Shown here in pieces: positions 1 through 11,803 of a DNA stretch of 64,000 nucleotides. The notes beneath the pieces were generated by a model. That model did not search any database. It was not told where the DNA came from and saw nothing but the letters and a program-made list of their open reading frames with translations. This DNA comes from Anaeramoeba flamelloides (taxonomy: Eukaryota; Metamonada; Anaeramoebidae): positions 2,046,001-2,110,000 of the forward strand of contig JANTQA010000072.1 in the NCBI GenBank assembly GCA_027625915.1, in the 5' to 3' direction. A program made the position numbers and the translations under genes. Within the stretch, counting starts at the first letter, position 1; each line of letters starts with the position of its first letter.

Positions 1-174
1 CTTCTTTCAAATTTTTCATTTTCATTTTCCATTTTAACCAAAAACACAGTTGAAAAAATAAAAAAGAGAAAAAATGATTTATTTGCAAACTTTTTATTGT
101 GAAAGGAAAAACTTCAAAACCATAGAAAAGCAATTCATTATTCAAATGTAAGGTGGGCCATTTATTATAAAATT

Positions 175-205
<31 letters not shown>

Positions 206-1970
206 GACAAATATTTGGTTCCGATTTAAATTGATTTATGAGGCTAGATCATAAATTAAAGTAGTGAAAAAAAAAAAAAACAGGAACTCAAAATAATTTC
301 GTAATCATTTTTAATTTTTAATATTCGAAATTTGTTTTTTAATTGATCAATAATTTCCTTCTTTTAAAGAATCAAACTTTGAGAATTATAATATAGTACT
401 TATTAGAATAATGATTAATTGACTAAAACTTGTTCAAAATAATATTAAATAAATCAAAAAACAAGTGTAAAAAATATCATTTTCCAAACTCTAACAAACC
501 TTTATAAAACTCTATAAATTTTTTAAAAAAAAGTTGATCTACTTTAGCTATCAAACAATTAAATTAGTAACCTTTCAACATTCCACTTCAATGAACTTTA
601 GGTTGGTTTATTAGAAAGTTCATAAAAAATTTGGTTATATATAAAAAGGATTTTATATAAAATAAACGAAATTTTACAACTATTTTTTGAATATTAACAA
701 TTAAAAATACCCACAGAGGAAATTATTTTTCTGGTTTAAAAAGAAAAAAAACTATTAAAACTTTCCCTTCAAAATTACTACTTATGTTCAGAGTTACTAT
801 TTGTTGAAAAATAAATTGAGTCAAAATTTTCATTCAGCTTTCTTAAAAAAATTGTTTTTGAGATCATAAACTAAATATAAATCTTTAATTCAGTAAACAA
901 CTTAATATATTTATATTCCTTTTTGAATTGGGGATTTTGATGGTTTGTATTAATTTTATTCTTTTACTGTTGTTTTCAAATTAAAAAAAATAAATTTTTA
1001 TTCCATATTCTTAAATATTTATCCTTCTTTTGGATTATTCATCTAAAAAAACCAAGATCCTCACAAGATCATTTGATTATTATAATCTGGAGTTTTGTTA
1101 ATTTAAATCCCTTAATCTTTGAAACTTTGAGATAATATATATTTTTTTTAATTAGAAAATAACACGTAGAAAAATCGCATGAGTTTGTTTGTCATCTCTA
1201 ATTAATTTTTTACAAGATGTTTAGTTTATGATACAAATAATTGACTGTTATATTTTTAAGGAACCTGAAAGAAAAATTTTCATTTATTAATTGGAAAAAG
1301 ACAGTATATTGAAAAGCTGAATGAAAATTTTGTTACTTTTATTTCGCATTCGCGGTATTTTCATGTCACTGATTTTTTTCAATACCGTAACTTAAAAGAT
1401 TCAAAAATATTAATGGGTTTTGTTTCAAAAATTTCATATGATTTTTTTAATCTTGTGAATTGAAATCAACTTGGTAAAAATCATCAAAGATCTTTTTGTT
1501 TTTTTTGTTAACAAATAAAAATGTAATCTTATGATATAATCAAAATTCAATTTGAAAATGATTTTTAGAACCCTATTTCTAGTTTTCATACTACTCTAAC
1601 TGTATTTGTATATTTCTTTTAGTGGTAAATTAATTCAATGTTTTGAATTTGGGTGAAATTTTCCTAATTGCTCAAAGAAGTAAAAAAAAAAACACGTTTT
1701 AATGCTTAACAGAAAATATGAGTAATTTTGGATTATTCAACATTAAAATGTTAAATGTATCAAATTTCTTTCTCTGATTTGTGAACCAAAGAGAATAAAA
1801 ACACTAAAATGTTTGTTACCAAGTTTTATTTGATGTCTCCATTTCAAAATTATCTCATTTTTTTAACAATCGATCACAAATAACAATTTTTTTTGTTTTG
1901 ATCTTTTTTTCACACAAACATAATAATCAAATATCAATTGTAACTGTTCCTAATTTGTAGCCCCGATCAC
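1..1970. other. Non-coding flank upstream of the cyclin gene
   Basis: No supported gene. An AT microsatellite lies at 181-205. A decayed copy of the 220-bp element family seen whole at 23682-23902 starts at 797 (after TA at 795-796). Its second arm appears only at about 1305-1355, so the copy seems split by about 300 bases of other sequence. The bases just before the cyclin ATG contain a possible acceptor (TTGTAG near 1955-1960), so a 5' UTR intron cannot be excluded. Confidence 0.5.
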
Positions 1971-4900
1971 ATGTTTTATCGAATCAAAAAAAGTTCAAAC
2001 TTTTACAACAAAGAAAATGTAGATCCAAACGAGCACCATAAACAAACCATACCAACAAAACATCATAACCAAATCCTACCCAAAGAGAAAAGAGCCTTAA
2101 GAAACATCTCAAATTTTCCCAATTTGAACAAAAATATCAATGAAAGGAACAAAGCAATAAATCAAAAACAGGCTTTGAATCAAAAACAATCCCAGATCCT
2201 GTTCAAAAGTAAGTATTAGGTTTCTCTTTTGAATATTTGTCAACGAGGAAGGGTTTCTCCAAAAAAGAAATTTGAATGATGATTGAAAAATAGACGTTAA
2301 CGATTTATTTTCTGGAAAAAAAAAAAACTCAGTATCTGATGAACACAAAATTCCAAATATTTTGTGAAATTTCTTTCAGTATTAAAGAAAATAATCATTA
2401 AAAAGACTTTTATAAAACACTTTACCTTTTAACCAATCTATTACCAAAATTATTATTGCCATTTTCCAATTATAAAATGAAAATTTTTATTTCAATTTCA
2501 TAAATATTTTTCCAATTAAAAGTTAAAAAAAAAATCTTCTCAAAATTGATAAGAAATTAAAATTTTGGAAATAGGTTAATAATTAAAATTTGTTTCAGAA
2601 TAAATGGAATCAAATTTTAATTTAGCATTCACAAAAAAGATTTTTGAATCATGTACATTTCGAATTTTTAATTCATAAAACGAAGCTTAAATTATTAATT
2701 TCCTCTTTTGAACTTGGGACTTTGATTATTTATTTCATTTTTGAGAGTGATTTTTTTTGGAAAGCTGAATGAAAAATATGACTTTTTTATTTTACAATTA
2801 ACAGTATCTTCCTTTTCTCCTTTGAGATAAAATTTTTATTGTTTCAATTTAACCGTAATACATCGAGAACCTGAAAAGTTCAAAATTAATTTTCAATAGC
2901 AGGATACCATTAAACTCGCCCCCTTTTTTAAAGCATCAAATCAAAAGAAAATAAAATCTTTTTCTTATCAATAACACATTTCTTTCAAAATTATTTTCAG
3001 ATTTTTTTCTGTTTCAAAAAAGTGAGAACTAAAAGTTTTTTAATTTGTGTTGTTAAAACTTTTTAGTTCACGGTTTTAATCCACGTTGATCAACACTTTC
3101 AAATGACTATTAGTTCTCACCTTTTTAAATACTGTCAAAATCAAATTATCATACTTTTGTTCACAATTAAAATTTTAATTTTTAAACAAGTAGGTACACT
3201 TTACCATTTTGAAATATTTTAATTGTGTGAACCTTACTAAAAAAGATTTTTTGAGTGCCAATGGGATATTGAAACTTTGAAACCAAAATAACACTCAACT
3301 CGTTCTATTTGTGAAAAGGAAAACAAAACCGAAGTAAATCAAAGTGTTTAATCTTTCAATTTTTTCTAACTTTTTTTGCTTTAGATTTTTGATTTTAGGA
3401 AATTCGGTTTTTGATCTTGAAATGCGTTTATACGAATGCTTGAAATTAATCGTAGAATAACCCAAAAAAATAGACCCGAATAGATGTGAATTTTGAAAAA
3501 ATCTATTTTCTTTTTGGAAGACCAAACAAGAAATATCACCTTTCCAGATAAATTTGTTGAAATTAAGCATGAATAAAAAAAAAAAATTCGACTTAAGGGG
3601 CTAATCTCTATTAAATTTTTTTACCTAAATTTAATAGAGATTGCTTAATATATTTTGTCAATTACTTAGATTTGAAAGATCCTGTTTATTTTCATATATT
3701 AAACTTATTTCAAGATAATGAATCAGTATTTCGAAAAAAGGGTAAAAAAAATTCGACTAAAGGGACTAATCTCTATGAATTTTTTTTACCTAAATTAATA
3801 GAGATTGCTTAATATATTTTACCAATTACTTAGATTTGAAAACCCCTGCTTATTTTCAATATTAAATATATTTCAAGATTATAAATCCTTATTTTGAAAT
3901 TGGTCAAAAAAAATAATAATAGAGACTAGTCTCTTAAATCTATTTTTTGAATATTTCTTTATTCTGCATCTTCTTAATTTGGACGAATCCAAACAAGTCA
4001 TTTGCCTTGAATTTCTCACCACATTATTATTTATTATTATTTGACAAAATATTTTTTACAAATATTTTTCAAAAATCCTTTTTTCAAATATTTTTATCAA
4101 AAAAAAGTCCAAAACAAAGAATACTAGCCGAAACATTAAAGTTAAATGATTGAATCCTCGGAATCAAAAAACAACTACAAAAGATTCAAACCAAAGAAAA
4201 AGAAAAATTCAAAAAAAAATTAAAAGTAATGATACATAATTATTTTGAGTTTTCAATTTGATCAAAAATAAACAATTATCAAAATCAAACAAATATACCG
4301 AATAAATCTTTATTTAAGGGAAAGAAGAATTCTAAAAAATACCCTATTTTCTGAACCAAAACTAAGAATAAAAGGAAAATAGGAGAACTAAATTCATTTT
4401 GGAAATTCTTTAATAATAAAAAGTAATTTGTTTTTCAAAAATTTTCCAAACAAAATTATTTTCATAAAGAATTAAAAATAAAACCAAATAGAGAATAAGT
4501 AATTGTGTAAAATATTAAAGATAAGATCAAGAAATAAATGATTTTTATTTATTTTTTTTTGTTCAATTTTTTCATTTTTTTGATTTCCGTTTTTTTATTG
4601 GTTTGAAAATATCTTATACTAGGATATATTCTACTTCAGTATTTATTGAAATATCAATGTATTTGGCTAAAGAAATGATTTGAAGAATTCAGTTTCACAT
4701 AAACTGTTGGCACTCAAAAAATGAAAAATGTACTTACCCCTTAAATGAAAAATTAATCACAAAAAATCCCCTTATCAAATATTGTTTGTCGTAAAAATTA
4801 AAAGAATACAGTAGAGGTTTTGATGATAGCTTGAATTTTCACGATATTAGCTATACATTTGTGATGGTATTAAAAAAATCATGACTAGTCCTACTTTATT

Positions 4901-7551
4901 ACGAAAAATCAGAAAATCGTGAAAAATCATAAAATCGCAAAAATACAAAATCCAGAAAAAATGAAAATTATTTTTTTGAAATCACTTTAAAAAAAATCTC
5001 TTGAATTTAACAAATTTTATCACGCTTACACTCTTTTCCCCTTTAAAAATGTTAGAAAATTTTAGCAAGGGTTGTAAAGTATCTTCAATTGATTAAAGTT
5101 TTGAAAGACAGAAAACTTTTATAATGGGACTGAATGGGATTGTTTGTGGAAAAAACTTTTGTCTTTTTATTTTTTTTTTATTTTTTAACAAAATATAAAA
5201 TCTCATAACGAATTTTATGATCAAACAAATAATAACACATTCCAACAATATAATTGAAAATATCATAGATGTGTTTTTTTTTTAAATTGGGATCATTACC
5301 TTCACAAGCTAAATAACCAAAAAGAATAAAGAGAAATTTTCCTTCTTATTGGCGATAGATTAAAAAAAAACCTCTAAACTCTAGTTAGTGTTTTCTTTAC
5401 AATACAAAGATATCAGAAAAAGAAGAATACAAAGAAGAAAACATAGACCCAAATAATCTAAATAATTGGTGATATGATGGCTAGATTATTGTGAAATCTT
5501 CTGAGAAGATATTCATTTTACTTCAAACCTTCATAAATAAAGAAAATGATTATAACCCAAGAACATATTCTTTAAAGAATACATGAAAGGTTGGTTGTTC
5601 TCGAAGCCTTTTTATTCAACACAATTTATCAAACCGTGATATACCGGGAAACTATTTAATTGCCTTTTAGTTCTTACATTTGTTGATCTAAAGGATCAAT
5701 CGATCGATCTGTCAACCAAATCAAAATAAAATACAATGAAAATCTTTGATCTGATCTTTGAACGAATTTAATTTTTTTTATTGCTTTTTAAAAGAATAAT
5801 TTTATTTCAAGGATCTATTTTGAAGATCAAACAAAATTTTTTCTTATTTAAAATATTGTTGAGTTTGTCCGAAAAGCCATCAACTATTATATCATAATTT
5901 AATTTTTATGACAATTTTTTGACAATTATCGTGATTTTTAGACAATTATCATGATTTTATAGAATATCACAATTTGCATATTATCGCAATAATATTGAAT
6001 ACCGCGATTTTCTAAAGTATTACTTCGATATTATTAAAGTTTATCGCAATTTTTGAAACCTTATTGTGACTTGAAATTGATATCATTGTCCTCTAATTTC
6101 CGTTCGCCTTTCCAAAAATAGTTTCCTATAGCTAAGTAAAATATTAATTGTTTAATTCATTAAATTTTGGTTAACTTTATATTTTACCTTTGGGAATTGA
6201 TACTTTAAGGATTTCTTTGAATTCTGAAATTGTTCTTGAAAGCCTCTATTAAAAATTTGTTCAATTTATTTTTTTTAATAAAAAGTCAAAGTCATTCATT
6301 TCAAAATAATAAAAAAAAAAACAACAGTTTGAATTAACCAAATTTACAATTTTATTTTCTTCTTTTGCTTGAACAATAAATATCCTTTATAAAAAAAAAT
6401 CAGAAAAAAATTCCGATCACTCGCATAACCAAAATACAGGATCCAAAATAAAAAATCAAGAAGTTTTCACTTCATCATCATCTTTATCTGATTATTATTC
6501 ACAAACTATTTCAAACACCGATTCGGAAAATGACACAAGCTTAGGGGAACAAATAGAAACAGAATACAATACAGGAACTGAAAGTGAAGAAGAAGATCGA
6601 TCAGAGTTAGTTTTTGACCAAAAAGAGAAAAATAAAATTGAAGAAGAGAAAGAAGAACACAATGGAGAAGAGGTGTGTGTTGAAGAAATTGAAACAAATA
6701 AAGAAATAGACAAAATTCTTGATATTGATTTTCGCCATCAAAAAGATCTCTTGTTTGTTACAGAATATAGCAAAGAGATTTATGAAAATTATCGAAAAAG
6801 GGAGACAAAGCACTTACCGTCACCAACATACTTGGAAGATACACAGAAGCAAATGCAATCTTTACAAAGGAAGATCTTGGTGAATTGGATGAATGCCGTA
6901 TGTCAGGAATTGAATTTGCATTCTGAGACATATTATTTGGCAATCAATTATTTCGATCGTTTCTTAACAAAGCAAGAAACGTCACAAAGGTATTTACAAT
7001 TGGTAGCAATTTCCTGTATATTTATTGCCTCAAAATATGAAGAGATCTATTCACCAGAAATTGAAGAGCTGCGTGAATTTACAAAGAACTTTTGCAAACC
7101 CCATGAGATTTTGCGATGTGAAACGTTAATCCTCATTTGCTTACGATTCCAATGCACCGTTGTCACACCAAAGCATTTCCTTAGGTGGTATCTAAGAGCG
7201 TCGTCCGCATCGATCAAAGTCATGCTCATTGCAAACTATCTTTTGGAACTGCAATCCCTCGAATATTTCTTCCTATATTTCAAACCCTCGAGAATTGCTG
7301 CAAGCTGCGTGGCTGCTGCAAGATGGATTTTGTCTGATCAAAGCAACGAAACCAAGAACAAACATTGGTGGGACAAAACAATGGAACATTATACAGGATA
7401 TACAGACACAGAAGTTAAAGAATGCATGTCCTTTTTAATTCAGGCATTTAAAAATGCCCCGACTTCCAAATACAAGTCACCATATGAAAAATATGGCGAT
7501 GAAAATTTAAGGAAAGTTTCAAAATTAAAAATAACTACTGATTTTGATTAA
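1971..7551 (+). CDS. A/B-type mitotic cyclin, two exons
   Basis: Regulatory subunit of a cyclin-dependent kinase. Exon 1 is 1971-2208 and exon 2 is 6404-7551. Donor GTAAGTATT at 2209 and acceptor CAG at 6401-6403 keep phase, giving about 461 residues. Exon 1 encodes a KEN box (NKENVDP) and a D-box-like KRALRNISN, both typical of APC/C targets; the usual first Arg of the D-box is Lys here. Exon 2 begins with an acidic Ser/Glu-rich linker. It continues with the pre-box segment FVTEYSKEIYENYR, the first cyclin fold (RKILVNWM, YYLAINYFDRFL, ASKYEEIYSPEI) and a second fold ending GYTDTEVKECMSFL. The Tyr-Glu-Glu-Ile-Tyr stretch is typical of cyclins A and B. I cannot separate A from B. The ATG at 1971 is chosen because it precedes both degrons. 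The 4.2 kb intron is unusually long. Confidence 0.88.
2585..2804. mobile_element. Decayed 220-bp TIR element (same family as 23682-23902)
   Basis: The right arm reads GGAAAGCTGAATGAAAAATA, continues to ACAG at 2804 and is followed by TA. The left arm (ATAAATGGAATCAAATTTTA, near 2602) is a worn inverted copy. The interior matches the 23682 copy in order, including a GAACTTGGGACTTTGATTAT segment. Confidence 0.6.
3016..3126. repeat. Short foldback element
   Basis: GTGAGAACTA at 3022-3031 is exactly inverted at 3111-3120 (TAGTTCTCAC), with AAAAAG/CTTTTT extending the arms. The spacer is about 80 bases. It is MITE-like in form; the TSD is unclear. Confidence 0.55.
3597..3933. mobile_element. TTAA-flanked non-autonomous element, internally duplicated
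   Basis: TTAA at 3593-3596 and 3934-3937 flank ends GGGGCTAATCTC and GAGACTAGTCTC, which are inverted copies. The interior is a roughly 165-bp unit present twice in tandem; the second begins near 3762 with AGGGACTAATCTCT. A single-unit relative lies at 25931-26108. TTAA target sites are characteristic of piggyBac-like transposons (family inference). Confidence 0.72.
4814..6093. mobile_element. Possible long TIR element, GAGGTTTTGATGATA family
   Basis: The left end GAGGTTTTGATGATA at 4814 follows TA. The right end TATCATTGTCCTC at 6081-6093 is followed by TA. Subterminal regions carry many short ATCG hairpin-like repeats (AAATCAGAAAATCGTGAAAA), also seen in the 35698-36215 copy. About 900 bases of unrelated sequence lie inside, so this could be one enlarged element or two partial ones. 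Confidence 0.5.
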
Positions 7552-8172
7552 CTACTAAAAAAGGATTTAATCAGAATGAGATTTGTTATCACAACTGTTA
7601 TATTTATGATTATTTTTAAAATTCTTTCACTATCTTATAATTAAATTAATTGCTTTTTTTTTCTTTTATTTTATTTAAAACTATCAAGTTTTTTCAAATT
7701 GAGACATTTATTTTCTTTTTTATTAAATTTATTATTCTTATTTTTCAAATACATTGTCTAATTGTTGAATAAACATAGACACTGATAGAATAAAAATTAT
7801 TATATTTTTATTATCTTTGCCAAATTAACAAATAATCACTATCTTTAACCCCACTTTTTTTTATTTTATCAAATTGATATTTAAAATTTATTAAAGAATC
7901 TTCTTTTTTTTTTTATTGTTTTATTGTGAAAAAATATCAACTTCAAGTAAGATTAGACGTGACCTAATAAAATTTTGGAAATTTCAAATGTCAACAAGAT
8001 TTCAAAAAAAAAGTGGTCTAGCTGAAATAATAAATTAGAAAAAAAAAATATATCCTTTAGTTTTTTACAACAATAAAAATTTTAAATCTTCTTTATAATT
8101 GACTTTTTGTAAATTATTATAAATATATAAAAACCTTGTATTTAAAAACTTATAAAAAATAAAACCAAAAAC

Positions 8173-8881
8173 TAAACTCTGTTTCAGCCAAAGGTGAGCA
8201 ACATTTTTTTCAAATATCAATTATTTTAAAAAATTGACCTTTGAAGAAAAAATAAAGAAATAAACAGAATAATACACATAAAAGAATTGTTGATATATGT
8301 CTGATTGAAAACTAATAGATCAATAGATTTTTTTAAAAATTGAAAAAATCAAATTCTTAGTTAACTTCCCATTGATTAAAAACAAGAATATTCGTTTTGA
8401 ACTTCTACTGGTATTTGAATAATATTATAGGAAACAATTTTCATTTCATTTTCGATACTTTTCTTTTAGAAACAAAGTCCCCAAACGAAGTGTGTTGGGA
8501 TTTGTTGTCTCTATTTGAAAGGGGAAATGAAAATTAAGTTAATTTTTTTCACATTTATTAAACAAATATCCGGATCAAAGATCTTCAGAGAATTGCAATA
8601 GAAATCATTATCACTTCTCAACAATAGTTTCCATGGTTTCAATAACCTTAGAATAACACATTTTTACAGAGTGTATATTGGATCTTGCAATAAAAAAAAT
8701 TTGTACAACTGAATTACATTTTAAAAAAAAAACCGGAAAAAAAAAAACAAAAATGTGAAAAAATGATTTTAAATTTTGAAAATTTCCAAAATAAAATTTT
8801 TCTTCTAATATCTATGCGAATCCTTTAAACACATATATTTGTATCACTACAACTGGGCCCCTTTGACTCGAAAATAGTTTA
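8173..8881. mobile_element. TIR element (TAAACTCTGTTTCAG family) carrying an inserted MITE
   Basis: The left end TAAACTCTGTTTCAGCCAAAG and right end CTTTGACTCGAAAATAGTTTA are inverted copies. The body is collinear with 36558-37262 and 28783-29316. A CTGG-type MITE occupies 8408-8573 and is absent from the 28783 copy. Confidence 0.72.
8408..8573. mobile_element. CTGG-type MITE, nested
   Basis: The left end CTGGTATTTGAAT follows TA (8406-8407). The right end is eroded (AACAAATATCCGG). The core TTTCATTTCATTTTCGATAC matches the copies at 36787, 43945 and 56497. Confidence 0.68.
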
Positions 8882-11762
8882 AAAAAAAAGTGAATTTCGA
8901 TTTTTGAATTGAGCATTATGTATCTTATATTACTGGTTAATTTAAATTTAAATTGGTTACCAAGATGTTTTTTCCTAATAATGATATTCATTTTAAAAGA
9001 AATTATATTGCCTCAACTTTTTTAATTTTTCTTTGCATTTTTGAAGATTTTTTTAACCAACCTTAATAATGAAAAATAAAATAAAAAAAAATCATAAAAA
9101 AAAAAATACAATGTAGAAAAAAGAAGAGAAAAAATTCAAAAAACCACAAATAGAACATAAGAAAAAAATTAAAAAAAAAGAGATAGAGAAAAAGAAAAAT
9201 CTAAAAAATTGATTTCGATACTAAAATTTTCAAACAACATTTCTACTTCTAATATCCATTCAAACCCTTAAATAAGTACAATTCATTTATTATTAAAAAA
9301 ATATCTTTTTGACCGGAGTAATGTTTATATTATTATGAATTGAAAAGGTTTTGAATTTTATTGGATTTATAGAGTATTGATTATTTTTATATATATAAAA
9401 TTAGAAATATATTTTTACTTTAAAAAACCAAAATAATCAAAAATTTTAGGATAGAAATAATGATAAAAAGAAAAAAAAAACCAATCATACAGTTCCATGC
9501 CAAAGAAACAAAATTTCAAAAAAATGAAGGTACATAAAAATTTTTAAAATGGTTTTAAATTTTGAAAATTTCTTAAGAAACCACTTCAAATTACATTTGA
9601 AATAATAAAAAAAAAATTTTAATAATTTTATTGTTAATCTTGGAGATGATCTAATTTAGTATTTTTTTTTTAATTGAATATTTCAGTTTGTAATATTCAA
9701 CTTTTAATAATCTTAACCAATAAAAATTTGATATAAACTCCATTTTACTCAAATGGACCAAGCCATAAAATGAAAAAGTCACTTTATTTTTAATAATAAA
9801 TCAAACTTGGATTGTTTAGAAATATGAGAAATAATAAATTTCGTATTAGAGTCGATAATCAAAAAAGAAAACCGTGACCAAACCTTAAATTTCGAAAAAA
9901 AAAAAATGTTAAAAAAAGTTTTTGGGCCACTTTCCTTGGGTATTCTCGTGCAAAATTCTCAATTTTTTTAGGAAATTAAAAATTTTGACAATAAGATTTT
10001 TCACTTATGAATGTTTGAATTTTAAAAGAAAACACAAAGCCTAACTTTTCTTAATGTTAATTTGGTGTTTCAAACATTTTTTTTTTAAATATAATTTTTA
10101 TAAAAAAAATAAAAAAAAGAATAGAAAAAAAAAGCAAAAAGTATAATACAAAATGACAAAAGAAAAATTGAAAAATGAGAAAAAATGATTTTGATCTAAA
10201 AATTGAAATTTGATATTCAGAAGAATAATAAATAAAACTCATAGAAAGTATTCTATTTCTTCAATATAACTGAGCCCCTATGACTGAAAAAGAGTTTTGA
10301 ATAAAAATATGGTATCCTTGAATAATTGAAATTTTTTCAAATTTAATATATTATTATGAGCTTTTTTTCAATCAAAATTTCATGTTAGCCTTGGGAAGAC
10401 TGTAATAGATATTTTTTCAATAAAGAAATACCAGATCTTAATAATAATCACAATAACTTATATTATAATTTTTTGTAATTCATTATTTTGATTTGAATAT
10501 AAATAAAAAATAATCAAACACCTTTCTCAAAGTAAATGCAATTCAAATATTATAAATTGTATTTCAATTTGATTAATTTTCTGAATCATTCAAGAATTTA
10601 CTCAAACTGAAATCTATAAAGAATTTTTTTGTATTATTAAGGTTCTAAAAGAATTAAAATTTTTATTACTATTAACTCTTATTTTGAATTGCTTTTATCT
10701 AAATTATATAAACATAAACTAAAACCACAAACATCAAAAACAAAAAAATAATAATAATTTTAAAATTTTTTTCAAAATTATATTTTTGTTTTTAGTAAGT
10801 TTCGAAATGAATTTAGAATTTATCTAATTGTAAATTAAAATTGCAGTCAATCCTAAGTTACTGTGAAATTTTATCATAATCAAATTTTGAAATTGATATT
10901 AATTTCTAAAAAGTTTAATATGAGAATAATAAAGCTCATATTGAAAAAAAAAAATTTCCTGAATGAGCATATATTCAAGAATTTTTTCTGATTTTCAAAA
11001 AATAAATTTTCAGAATCCAAAATGACTGTAAACATCAAAAATTCATTAAGAAACGACATAAAATTTCCTCTAAAAAATGAATTTATTTTTTCTATCACAT
11101 TAGAAAAATATTTTGTATATCAACACAGTTATGAAAGAATATTTTCAATAAAATCTTTCTTATTCTTATATTCTTCGATTTAAAAATCTATATTAACATC
11201 AAAATTTGATATTGATAAAATTTCACCGTAGACTTGGAACAGCTGTAGATTTTCAATTGTTTCTTAGTATTTTACATATTTATTGAAGATTTGGCATTTT
11301 TTTCATTTCTGTATTTACCAAAGGGTAAAATTGACAGATTTAGAATATTTAGAAAATATCCCATTTAGAATGGTTAATGAGTACTCAACAATTATTATAT
11401 TTATCTTTTAAACTGAAATACATTTTGTTATTTTTTACGAATATTTTCAATTGATCAAATAGAAAATTAACCTCTGGTATTTGTCACCTCTGATTTTGAT
11501 TTTAACAGTAAAAATATGAAAAAAATTGTAATGGCTTGATCACAAAAAAAAAGACAAAAAAGATTGGCTGTAGAAAAAACAAAATTTTATAATTCTTTTT
11601 TATTTGTTCAAGGAGGTTTTGTAAAAAAAAAACAAACAAACAAATAGCGTTCCATCAATGTGATTAACTTGCGAAAGCTATTCCCAAAAAGTGTAAATTA
11701 TTAAAATTTCATAAAGGTTTCCTCAGTGAATTTATAAGTCAATATTTAACCCACTAAAGTTC

Positions 11763-11803
11763 CCGTTTTTTTGTTTTTGTTTTTGTTTTTGTTTTTGTTT
11801 TTG
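11763..11803. repeat. TTTTTG microsatellite
   Basis: Six or so consecutive GTTTTT units. Confidence 0.85.

Larger units (their letters stand above)
2209..6403 (+). other. 4.2 kb cyclin intron filled with repeats
   Basis: Intron from GTAAGTATT to TTTATAAAAAAAAATCAG. It holds an element at about 2585-2804, a foldback at 3016-3126, a TTAA-flanked element at 3597-3933 and a possible 1.3 kb element at 4814-6093. Short open frames inside it have no recognisable protein character. Confidence 0.8.

Noticed and set aside
3295-3570. 91-residue open frame on the minus strand
   Set aside because: It lies within the cyclin intron, is Phe/Lys/Asn-biased as random AT-rich frames are, and has no recognisable motif.
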